The notes below the pieces were generated by a model. It did not search any database, was not told where the DNA came from, and worked only from the letters and a program-made list of their open reading frames with translations. DNA of 13,255 nt from Oscillospiraceae bacterium (GTDB taxonomy: Bacteria > Bacillota > Clostridia > Christensenellales > Aristaeellaceae): NCBI GenBank assembly GCA_031266295.1, contig JAISBH010000070.1, positions 1-13,255 on the forward strand, written 5' to 3'. The translations under genes were made by a program, and so were the position numbers. This document shows, piece after piece, positions 7,426 to 13,255 of the stretch. Each line of letters begins with the position of its first letter. Position 1 is the stretch's first letter.

Positions 7426-7455
7426 CCCCCTCTGTCGCTGCGGCGACAGAGGGGG
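7426..7455. repeat. Perfect 13-bp hairpin (solitary copy of the repeat module)
   Basis: CCCCCTCTGTCGC (7426-7438) pairs perfectly with GCGACAGAGGGGG (7443-7455) around loop TGCG. It lies 17 bases after the stop of the SH3b gene and could end or stabilise that transcript, but only TT follows the stem rather than a T-run. The core TGTCGC-TGCG-GCGACA is the same module found in copies A, B and (as a variant) C, so this is a solitary member of the dispersed palindrome family. Confidence 0.8.
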
Positions 7456-7484
7456 TTCTCCCGTCGACAGCAGGTGATACAGGA

Positions 7485-7540
7485 TTGACTAGCGATATTA
7501 ACTAGCGATATTAACTAATGAGACTAACCAACGATATTAT
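7485..7540 (+). repeat. AT-rich 13-nt tandem repeat and candidate promoter region
   Basis: ACTAGCGATATTA occurs twice head to tail (7488-7500 and 7501-7513). Degenerate pieces follow: ACTAATGAG, then ACTAACCA and CGATATTA. TTGACT (7485-7490) with TATTAA (7509-7514), 18 bases apart, or TTAACT (7511-7516) with TATTAT (7535-7540), could act as promoters for the SH3b-ABC operon. The repeat is certain; the promoter reading is tentative. Confidence 0.55.
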
Positions 7541-7560
7541 ACCAAACTATAGGAGGCACT

Positions 7561-8820
7561 ATGAACCGAAACATTATATCCCTGCTGCTCTCGCTGACAC
7601 TATTGATGTGCTGGCCGTCGGCGCTGGCAAATGCCGACGCGGACTCGTCCCAGGTTGAGTTCGCCATCATGCACAACCCAGGCCCGGTTAGTATGATCCC
7701 GTTGCTCAACGAGATGGACGGGATGCGGGAACCTGCCGCGCACTACTACAGCGGTACGCCCGTAATCGTGCACTCTCGGCAGGGCGATTGGTGCGCCGTC
7801 AGCGTGGGCGGCAGTCCTGGCAATCCCATGACAGGCTACGCGCGGACGCAGGATCTGCGCTTCGGCGTGGATTCCGTCGAACTGCGGAACGATATGGAAG
7901 GCGGCGCTGTACGCGTGAGCACCGCGCTACTGACCGATCCGTCCGTCGGCGCCGATGTTATAGGTACGTATGACGAAGGGACGCGCCTCACCGTCTTTGG
8001 TATCATCGAGCAGTCCGGGCCGCGGTATCTGCATGTGACCATCGGGGAGAGTGACGGTTATATAAGCGAAAATGACGTTATACTCGACCGTAACGCCGGA
8101 AAGACATACTCCGACGGCGTGGATATGTACGGCGTTGTGTATAACGGCACATTGAGGCACAGCACCCTGCCTCCTCTGTACAGTTCGCCTGAATTCAATC
8201 CGGAAAACGTCATCGGCGAGGTGGAGTTCGGCACGACTGCAGTGGTTCACCGCCAGCAGGGTGATCTGTATGAAGTGTCGCTGTATGACAGGCGCGGATG
8301 GATGTCTGTCAGCGATGTGTTCCTGGACGCGCAGAACATTGAATACGAGCCGATCGAATCCATAGGGGTTTTTACTGACGAACCCGTCAAGCTGTACAGC
8401 TTCCCGGATGTAAAGGCCGATGTCACGGCCGAGGTGACCGCCAACGCGGAGGGTTACCTGCATCTATATGTGATCGGCAGGGCGGGCGCTTACTGGCATG
8501 TAACAACCCTTGACGGGAGGACAGGCTTCGTTGAAGGCGCGTATAAATATACAAAAGATTCCAGCCCGTATGGTACCATGCAGATCAGCGATCTCGATAC
8601 GTCGGTGGGCATTGTCTGCACGCCAGAACCGGACGAGTGGCTGAACGTGAGGAGCGAACCGTCCCTCTCCGCTGATGTAATCGACAAGCTGTACAGCGGC
8701 GTACAGGTGAAGATACAGAAAGGTCCGTCGCCCGTCGACAGAGAATGGATGTATGTATTCGTGAACGGACAGGACGGATATGTCATGACCAAGTTCATAA
8801 AACCGCTTTCAAACGGCTGA
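7561..8820 (+). CDS. Secreted multi-module SH3b protein (larger paralogue)
   Basis: The product has 419 residues. Residues 1-24 are a signal peptide (MNRN, then a hydrophobic stretch, cleavage near ALA-N). The rest is about five SH3b-like modules in tandem, roughly 34-102, 105-178, 189-265, 268-332 and 348-416, with recurring Gln/Glu-Gly-Asp-x-Tyr and GY or GW motifs (RQQGDLYEVS, DRRGWMS). The last contains the classical EWLNVRSEPS and GQDGYVMTKF. Modules 3-5 match the whole mature part of the upstream protein (6515-7408), indicating gene duplication with gain or loss of two modules. AGGAGG (7551-7556) precedes the ATG by four bases. It ends 14 bases before an ABC transporter ATPase gene, so it is likely expressed with that exporter and works at the cell envelope. 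No enzyme domain is seen; the ligand is unknown. Confidence 0.8.
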   Translation: MNRNIISLLLSLTLLMCWPSALANADADSSQVEFAIMHNPGPVSMIPLLNEMDGMREPAAHYYSGTPVIVHSRQGDWCAVSVGGSPGNPMTGYARTQDLRFGVDSVELRNDMEGGAVRVSTALLTDPSVGADVIGTYDEGTRLTVFGIIEQSGPRYLHVTIGESDGYISENDVILDRNAGKTYSDGVDMYGVVYNGTLRHSTLPPLYSSPEFNPENVIGEVEFGTTAVVHRQQGDLYEVSLYDRRGWMSVSDVFLDAQNIEYEPIESIGVFTDEPVKLYSFPDVKADVTAEVTANAEGYLHLYVIGRAGAYWHVTTLDGRTGFVEGAYKYTKDSSPYGTMQISDLDTSVGIVCTPEPDEWLNVRSEPSLSADVIDKLYSGVQVKIQKGPSPVDREWMYVFVNGQDGYVMTKFIKPLSNG

Positions 8821-8834
8821 AAGGGAAAGCCCAT

Positions 8835-9587
8835 ATGCTTAAACTGGAAAACGTATCCAAGAGCTACGCGAAGGGCGGCGTCCGCGCTGTGGATGGATTG
8901 TCGCTTGAGGTTCGCGCGGGCGAGGTGTTCGGCTTCATCGGCCCGAACGGTGCTGGCAAGACCACCACGATCAAGCTGATCACCGGGATACTCTCGCCCG
9001 ACGAGGGACGAATCACCGTCGGCGGCGTCACGCTGGACGATGATCCTATCGCGGCCAAGCGCAAGATAGGCTACGTCCCCGATGCGCAGGACGCTTACGA
9101 CCGCCTGACCGGGCTGGAATACCTGAATTTCATGGGCGATATATACGGCGTATCCTCCCGCGATCGCGCGGAGCGGATCAAGCCGCTAGCCGAGCGGTTT
9201 GAACTGACCGGCGCGCTGAACGGGATCGTGAAGGGATACTCGCGCGGCATGAAACAGAAGCTCGCGCTGATAGGCGCGCTGCTGCACGATCCGCCGCTGT
9301 GGGTGCTGGATGAACCGATGGTCGGTCTCGACCCGCGCGCCGTCCATGTGATCAAGCGGCAGATGCGCGCGCACTGTGACGCGGGGAACACGGTCTTCTT
9401 CTCGACCCACGTGCTGGACGTGGCCGAGCGTCTGTGCGACCGGATAGGCATACTCCAGCATGGCAGGCTGATAGCCGTCGGCACGCTGGACGAACTGCGC
9501 AGCGGCGAAACCGGAGCATCGCTGGAACGCGTGTTCCTGGAGCTGACGGGTGACGACGACGACATCGACGGTGACTATGATGAATAA
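8835..9587 (+). CDS. ABC transporter ATP-binding subunit (exporter type)
   Basis: This is a 250-residue cytoplasmic ATPase that powers the membrane partner encoded next. Motifs: Walker A GPNGAGKT (36-43), Q-loop around Q85, signature YSRGMKQK (135-142) in place of LSGGQ, Walker B LWVLDEP (155-161) with D-loop GLDP, and switch histidine H192 in FFSTH. The SRGMKQK signature and PNGAGKTTTIKLI stretch are typical of the CcmA/NatA/YhaQ-like exporter group. The C-terminus is strongly acidic (DDDDIDGDYDE). The start at ATG 8835 gives a standard MLKLENVSKSY opening; an AAGGGA (8821-8826) may be the ribosome binding site. It overlaps the permease start by about 8-11 bases, implying translational coupling. 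The substrate is not predictable. Confidence 0.93.
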   Translation: MLKLENVSKSYAKGGVRAVDGLSLEVRAGEVFGFIGPNGAGKTTTIKLITGILSPDEGRITVGGVTLDDDPIAAKRKIGYVPDAQDAYDRLTGLEYLNFMGDIYGVSSRDRAERIKPLAERFELTGALNGIVKGYSRGMKQKLALIGALLHDPPLWVLDEPMVGLDPRAVHVIKRQMRAHCDAGNTVFFSTHVLDVAERLCDRIGILQHGRLIAVGTLDELRSGETGASLERVFLELTGDDDDIDGDYDE

Positions 9588-11277
9588 TCACTCGCCCTTC
9601 ATGACGCTGCTGGCGATGCAGCTGCGCCAGCGGCTGGGGCTGTCCGTCATGCGTCAGCGAATCCGCGAGCGTCGGGCGGGATTGTGGAAGAGCGTGGGCA
9701 TAGGCGCTGTCGTAGTTGTGTCCATGGGCACGCTGATAGGCTTCTACACCTGGCTGGTGCACGCGTTCGGGCGAATGCTGGCGTCGGCGGGACTGGAGTC
9801 GATACTGCCGTTAGTGGGGATTAGCGGATCCATGCTGGCGACGCTCGTCGCCGGCACGGCGTTCCTATTGAGTATACTATATCTGAACCGTGACGCGGAG
9901 GCGTTGTCCGCGCTGCCGGTATCCAGCCGCACCGTGTTCGCGGTGAAGATCACTCAAGCGTTGCTGGGCGAGGCGGCGACGTCGATACCGCTGGCGTGGC
10001 CGGTGTTCATTGTGTTCGGGATCGTTACGAAGGCGGGCGCGTTCTATTACGTCAAGGCTGTGATTGTGTGGCTGTGCGCGCTGTCACTGCCGCTGATGCT
10101 CGCCGCGCTCATAACGCTGCCGCTTATGCGCTGGAGCGCGCTGTGGCGTCGACGGGAGCAGATAGCCGTCGTGGGCGGGTTTGCGCTGATGATCGCGTTC
10201 CTGGTGGGCGAGATGTGGCTGAGCAGCCGCCTGTCCGCCATGTTGGAGGGCGGCGCGCTGCTGCAATGGATGATGGGCCGCGTCGATTTGTTCGACCGCA
10301 TAGCCGGCGCGATACCGCCATTGTGGCTGTCATTGCGTGCGCTGACCGGGACAAGTATCGCTTCTGTGGGATACCTCGCCGCGCTGGTGGCATTGTCGGC
10401 GATGTTGGGCGCTGCGGCAATGTGGCTGGCTGGCAAGGTGTATCAGGCAGGAGTCTCCGCACAGACGGAATCGCACTTCAACCTGAAGAGCGTGGATTTC
10501 GACGGTAGGATATTCAAGCGGCGTTCACCACGAATCGCCGTGATGATCCGCGAGGCGAAACTGACGCTGCGCACGCCTGTCTATGCGATGAATATCGTCA
10601 CGCTTGTTGTGGTGTTCCCCGTGATGATAGTGGGCATGTTTCTGGTGGGCGGCTCGACCAACGAACTCGATGTGGAGGCGATGCTCGCACTGCTGGAGCG
10701 GTTCTTTTATGACCCATGGATGATAGCGCTACTGATCGCCGGGCTATCCATGATACTGGGCTGCATGAACACGGCCGCGTCCACGTCTATATCGCGGGAA
10801 GGGCGGATGTTCATCTGGGCGCGGGTGTCGCCTGTGCCGTATGACGTTCAGGCCGAGGGGAAGCTGGTGTTCGCGCTGGCGTTGTCATGGCTGCAATCGC
10901 TGTTCGTCGCTGTCAGCTTGGGCCTGTCGCTGAGGCTGCCGACGGCGGGCGTAGTGGCGGGATTCCTGTTGAGCGTGCCGGGGGTGATTCCCGCGGCCGT
11001 AATACAAATGTCCGTCGATATACTCCATCCCAAGCTGCTGTGGACAAACCCGGTAGAGGCTGTCAAGCAGAACATGAACCTGATGCTGGGCATGGTGTTC
11101 GCCGCGATATATTCCGCCGCGCTAATCGTGCCCTCTGCAGTGCTGATCATCCGCGCCGGGGTGTCGACGGGCGCGGTATACGCCGTGATGTGCGCGATAA
11201 GCGTAATAATGTCGGTTGCGGCGCGGATGCTGTTGAGGAAAGTGGCGAGGGAGGGCTACGCACGTGTCGAGATTTGA
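9577..11277 (+). CDS. ABC exporter permease, about 12 transmembrane segments
   Basis: This is a 566-residue polytopic membrane protein paired with the preceding ATPase. Hydrophobic segments fall roughly at residues 38-59, 74-101, 124-151, 156-186, 196-214, 259-285, 336-357, 379-399, 429-449, 457-476, 501-525 and 531-551. Two cytoplasmic-loop motifs of similar shape, DAEALSALPVSSRTVFAVK (106-124) and RVSPVPYDVQAEGK (416-429), suggest two homologous six-helix halves, as in large putative ABC exporter permeases of Bacillota. A basic stretch near 314-320 (RRSPRIAVMIREAK region) separates them. ATG 9577 or 9580 overlaps the ATPase stop; GTG 9550 would extend it by nine mostly threonine residues and is less likely. 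The upstream shine is weak, consistent with coupling. The gene ends inside the promoter of the next gene. Confidence 0.85.
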   Translation: MMNNHSPFMTLLAMQLRQRLGLSVMRQRIRERRAGLWKSVGIGAVVVVSMGTLIGFYTWLVHAFGRMLASAGLESILPLVGISGSMLATLVAGTAFLLSILYLNRDAEALSALPVSSRTVFAVKITQALLGEAATSIPLAWPVFIVFGIVTKAGAFYYVKAVIVWLCALSLPLMLAALITLPLMRWSALWRRREQIAVVGGFALMIAFLVGEMWLSSRLSAMLEGGALLQWMMGRVDLFDRIAGAIPPLWLSLRALTGTSIASVGYLAALVALSAMLGAAAMWLAGKVYQAGVSAQTESHFNLKSVDFDGRIFKRRSPRIAVMIREAKLTLRTPVYAMNIVTLVVVFPVMIVGMFLVGGSTNELDVEAMLALLERFFYDPWMIALLIAGLSMILGCMNTAASTSISREGRMFIWARVSPVPYDVQAEGKLVFALALSWLQSLFVAVSLGLSLRLPTAGVVAGFLLSVPGVIPAAVIQMSVDILHPKLLWTNPVEAVKQNMNLMLGMVFAAIYSAALIVPSAVLIIRAGVSTGAVYAVMCAISVIMSVAARMLLRKVAREGYARVEI

Positions 11278-11303
11278 CAGCGGATAATAAAATATGTTAC
11301 AAT
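11274..11303 (+). promoter_or_regulatory. Strong sigma-A-type promoter for the decarboxylase-like gene
   Basis: A consensus -35 TTGACA (11274-11279) and a TGT-TACAAT extended -10 (11295-11303) are separated by 18 bases. The -35 overlaps the permease TGA stop. Transcription would start near 11310, just at the GGGGTGAG ribosome binding site (11309-11316), so the mRNA would have an almost absent leader. The gene is therefore probably expressed separately from the ABC operon. Confidence 0.7.
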
Positions 11304-11321
11304 CCGCCGGGGTGAGCGGGC

Positions 11322-12635
11322 ATGAGCCGGTCGGATCGATACCATGAGTTGAACGCGGAGGGCGGATACAACGCAAAAAAGCATCTGATCACCGCGGGAT
11401 GCGACGCGGTCGAGATGGCCGCAACATACGGTACGCCGCTGGTCGTATTGGATGAGTTGACGATACGGCAGCGTTGTCGCGCGTTCGTTAGGGGATTGAA
11501 GGACACGGGGTTGGGCGGCGGCGCGTGGTATGCCGCCGAGGTGAACCCGTCTCAAACGGTGCTGCGCATAGTGCGGCAAGAGGGGCTGGGCGTTGCGGCG
11601 GCTTCGCTGGCGCACGCGAGGGCGGCGTTGAACGCTGGCTTCTCGGGCGGTGCGATACTGTTGTACGGGCCGAAGTCGAAGGAGACGATCGACAAGGCCG
11701 TCGCGCAGGGTATCGGGCGGATATCCGTTGATAGCGTTGAGGAGATAGATGCGCTGCAATCCTCGGCGAGTGAGGCGGGCGTCAGCCAGGACGTACTGCT
11801 GCGGATCAACCCGGAATTAAACGTACCTTTGCACGCGCAGGATTCGCTGTGGGGCTGCGCACCGGGGGCGCGGTTCGGCGTGCCGCAGGAAGAGGCGCTT
11901 AACGCGGTGAAGCGCATAGCGGCGTGTCCGAATCTGAGGTTGATTGGTTTGCACGCGCATTTGGGCAGCCAGATTGAGTCGGGGCAGCCGTATGTGGCCG
12001 CGCTGGAACAGCTGACTGATTGTGTGGTGCTGGCGATGGTCGTCATTGGCGCGGAGATGCGGGAGCTTAATTTGGGCGGGGGGTTCCCGATAAGGTTCGC
12101 GAGGGATGATGATCCGCCGCCGGTTGGTGAAACGATGGCGGAACTGTCGTACGCGCTGCGTTCGATGTGCCAGCGCAAGGGAATGAGGCTGCCCGCGCTG
12201 AGCTTGACGCCGGGGCGCGCGATCATCCAGGAGGCGGGCACGCTGCTAACGACGGTTGAGGCGGTCAAGAGGTATGACGGTGCGGGGATGCGTCCGGTAG
12301 CTGTGACGGACGCCGTCGCGCCGGACGCGTCTAATACCGCGTTCGCGAGGCGGCAGCCGATGTTCGCTTTAGCCAACCGGGTTGGGGGCGATCTGGAGCC
12401 TTGTTCAGTTGCGGATAGGTCGTGCAGTCCGAGCGGTTTTTTGGCGTGGGACGTAACGCTGCCAAGGCTGAAGGCCGGGGATTTGCTTGCCTGTTACGCG
12501 CAGGGCCGAGAGCCGTGGCCATATAGCTGCGCGACAGCGTTGGCGCAATACGGTAACGCGACATTGATAAACCGCCATCACGAGGACGACGGATATCTAT
12601 CGCTGGAGAAGGTGCCCGCGCGGCTGAATCATTGA
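11322..12635 (+). CDS. Diaminopimelate-decarboxylase-like fold III protein with degenerate PLP site (probable pseudoenzyme)
   Basis: The 437-residue product aligns along its length with LysA-type PLP decarboxylases, which turn meso-diaminopimelate into lysine. Retained features: YGTPLVVLDE (36-45), the barrel strand GGGAWYAAEVNP, VDSVEEIDAL, INPELN, GLHAHLGSQIES (209-220), LNLGGGFPI (249-257), TPGRA (296-300) and a GDLLA C-terminal barrel strand. Key residues are changed. The PLP Schiff-base lysine of YAVKAN is Glu73 (GAG at 11538-11540). EPGR is TPGR. The CES-x-D catalytic motif is RSCSPSG, with Cys368 kept but Glu lost. SKFG is ARFG, and GAY is GRE. The reading frame is intact, so the protein seems maintained. 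GGGGTGAG five bases before ATG 11322 supports the start. No lysine genes are nearby. Its role is unknown: regulator, ligand-binding protein or divergent enzyme. Confidence 0.85.
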   Translation: MSRSDRYHELNAEGGYNAKKHLITAGCDAVEMAATYGTPLVVLDELTIRQRCRAFVRGLKDTGLGGGAWYAAEVNPSQTVLRIVRQEGLGVAAASLAHARAALNAGFSGGAILLYGPKSKETIDKAVAQGIGRISVDSVEEIDALQSSASEAGVSQDVLLRINPELNVPLHAQDSLWGCAPGARFGVPQEEALNAVKRIAACPNLRLIGLHAHLGSQIESGQPYVAALEQLTDCVVLAMVVIGAEMRELNLGGGFPIRFARDDDPPPVGETMAELSYALRSMCQRKGMRLPALSLTPGRAIIQEAGTLLTTVEAVKRYDGAGMRPVAVTDAVAPDASNTAFARRQPMFALANRVGGDLEPCSVADRSCSPSGFLAWDVTLPRLKAGDLLACYAQGREPWPYSCATALAQYGNATLINRHHEDDGYLSLEKVPARLNH

Positions 12636-12639
12636 GGCG

Positions 12640-13036
12640 AGCCTAGGGTTAACCTCTCTGCCGCGGCATCTCCCCCGGGGAACGCCCCCTCTGCCGCTGC
12701 GGCGGCATCTCCCCCTAGGGGGGCGATGAGGGTTGTCGGTTACGTTACGAGATAGAGTATCGGAGCACAACCGGCAATCCGAAGCCGATGGATTGTGTGT
12801 CCCGTGGGTCCCGGCGCCGCGTGGTATGTTTTCCAAGGGGCGGATCGCCATTGGAGGGGTCTGGGACTGTGTCCCACGCTCCCCGCTGGGACGTTCCTCG
12901 TCCCAACGTTCCAACCCTGTGCCCCGCCAGCGAAAATGCTATGAAGAAGTTGACAACTCACACCATAGTGGCGGGGCGCCAGTAACTTAAAGCGCAGTCG
13001 ATCCGCAGATCGAACAGCGTCCCGCCGCAGCGGACA
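12640..13036 (+). repeat. Hairpin-rich composite intergenic repeat, copy C
   Basis: It has the same orientation and block order as copy B. It begins with a duplicated hairpin module: a collapsed CTCTGCCGCGGCATC near 12657-12671, then TGCCGC-TGCG-GCGGCA (12692-12707) and CCCCCTAGGGGGG (12711-12723). Next come the CGATGAGGGTTGTCGG tract, TGGGAC-tgt-GTCCCA (12862-12876), a TGGGACG/CGTCCCA hairpin near 12888-12906, a 9-bp stem GCCCCGCCA (12921-12929) with TGGCGGGGC (12969-12977), and TCGATC-CGCA-GATCGA (12998-13013). Several stems differ from copy B by paired changes. The CCAGGC/GCCTGG hairpin of copies A and B is absent. Open frames in here on either strand are not credible genes. Confidence 0.85.
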
Positions 13037-13112
13037 ACCGGGGGTTACGTGACGCAACCCAAGCGTAGCGTTACGCAATGCTACATTTATATTGCGCAAC
13101 GCAACATCCGGC
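13037..13112. other. Spacer between facing repeat copies C and D
   Basis: These 76 bases separate two inverted units. They hold small overlapping inverted repeats, such as GCGTA/TACGC (13063-13076) and GTAGC/GCTAC (13065-13084), and an AT-rich centre. No gene is seen. Confidence 0.5.
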
Positions 13113-13230
13113 TGTCCGCTGCGGCGGGACGCTGTTCGGTTTGCGAACCGAATGCGCTTTAAGTTTGTGGCGCCCCGCCACTATGGTGTAAGTTGACTAT
13201 TACCTTACAGCGCTTTTGTTGGCGGGGCGC
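13113..13230 (-). repeat. Hairpin repeat, copy D (inverted, facing copy C)
   Basis: The reverse complement closely matches the right part of copies B and C: an 11-bp stem GCGCCCCGCCA (13170-13180) with TGGCGGGGCGC (13220-13230) and a 39-base loop, then TTCGGTT/AACCGAA (13135-13152), then the GTCCCGCCGCAGCGGAC palindrome. It resembles copy B more than neighbouring copy C. With copy C it forms a head-to-head inverted pair over 12921-13230. The last 25 bases of the window (13231-13255) show nothing further. Confidence 0.85.
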
Positions 13231-13255
13231 AGGGTGGGAACGATGGAACGGAGGA

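Noticed and set aside
7426..7462. Canonical Rho-independent terminator
   Set aside because: The stem is excellent but only two T residues follow; it is better described as a repeat module that might influence 3' ends.
11552..12376. 274-codon antisense frame inside the LysA-like gene
   Set aside because: It is Ser/Ala/Pro-rich shadow coding with no motif or ribosome binding site; the + strand gene explains the region.
12733..13099. Open frames of 85 and 119 codons on opposite strands
   Set aside because: Both cross repeat C hairpins and the spacer; the sequence is explained by the repeat and looks random as protein.
12640..13255. CRISPR array
   Set aside because: Repeats are few, inverted, long and unevenly spaced, with no regular unique spacers and no cas genes.

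Overview
The window looks like chromosomal DNA from a fairly GC-rich member of the Bacillota, probably a Clostridia-type gut or environmental lineage. The evidence is a pcrA-ligA gene neighbourhood, which is classic for Bacillota; a PcrA with the Gram-positive-style C-terminal Tudor-like module; AGGAGG-type ribosome binding sites; and secreted SH3b proteins. All eight recognisable genes are on the + strand. Isoleucine is often encoded by ATA despite the high GC content. The genus cannot be fixed from sequence alone.

Layout. Positions 1-518 hold no gene: first a truncated, inverted copy of a hairpin-rich intergenic repeat, then a likely promoter. pcrA (519-2789) follows, and a second, oppositely oriented copy of the repeat (about 2790-3300) begins right after its stop. 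A 16-nt tandem repeat (3347-3426) runs into the start of ligA (3415-5454). Downstream on the same strand are a QueG-like double [4Fe-4S] protein (5531-6502) and a secreted SH3b-type protein (6515-7408). A perfect 13-bp hairpin and a 13-nt tandem repeat separate this block from a second, larger secreted SH3b protein (7561-8820). That gene is closely followed by an ABC ATPase (8835-9587) and an overlapping polytopic permease (9577-11277). A strong-looking promoter overlapping the permease stop drives a diaminopimelate-decarboxylase-fold protein (11322-12635). The last 620 bases are repeats again, ending in two facing copies of a roughly 117-bp hairpin unit.

How the genes fit together. PcrA and LigA are housekeeping DNA repair and replication enzymes. 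The two SH3b proteins are paralogues and probably act at the cell wall; the larger one is probably co-transcribed with the ABC exporter. The last gene is the most surprising protein. It keeps the alanine-racemase/LysA barrel signature, but the lysine that should hold PLP is a glutamate and several other catalytic positions are changed, so it is probably a pseudoenzyme or has a new function.

The most unusual non-coding signal is the dispersed composite repeat (copies at 1-300, 2790-3300, 12640-13036 and 13113-13230). It is a chain of small hairpins. Between copies, at least three hairpins differ by paired, compensatory base changes, so the structure is kept while the sequence drifts. It resembles REP-type or MITE-type palindromic repeats or a structured RNA, but I do not recognise it as a named family.
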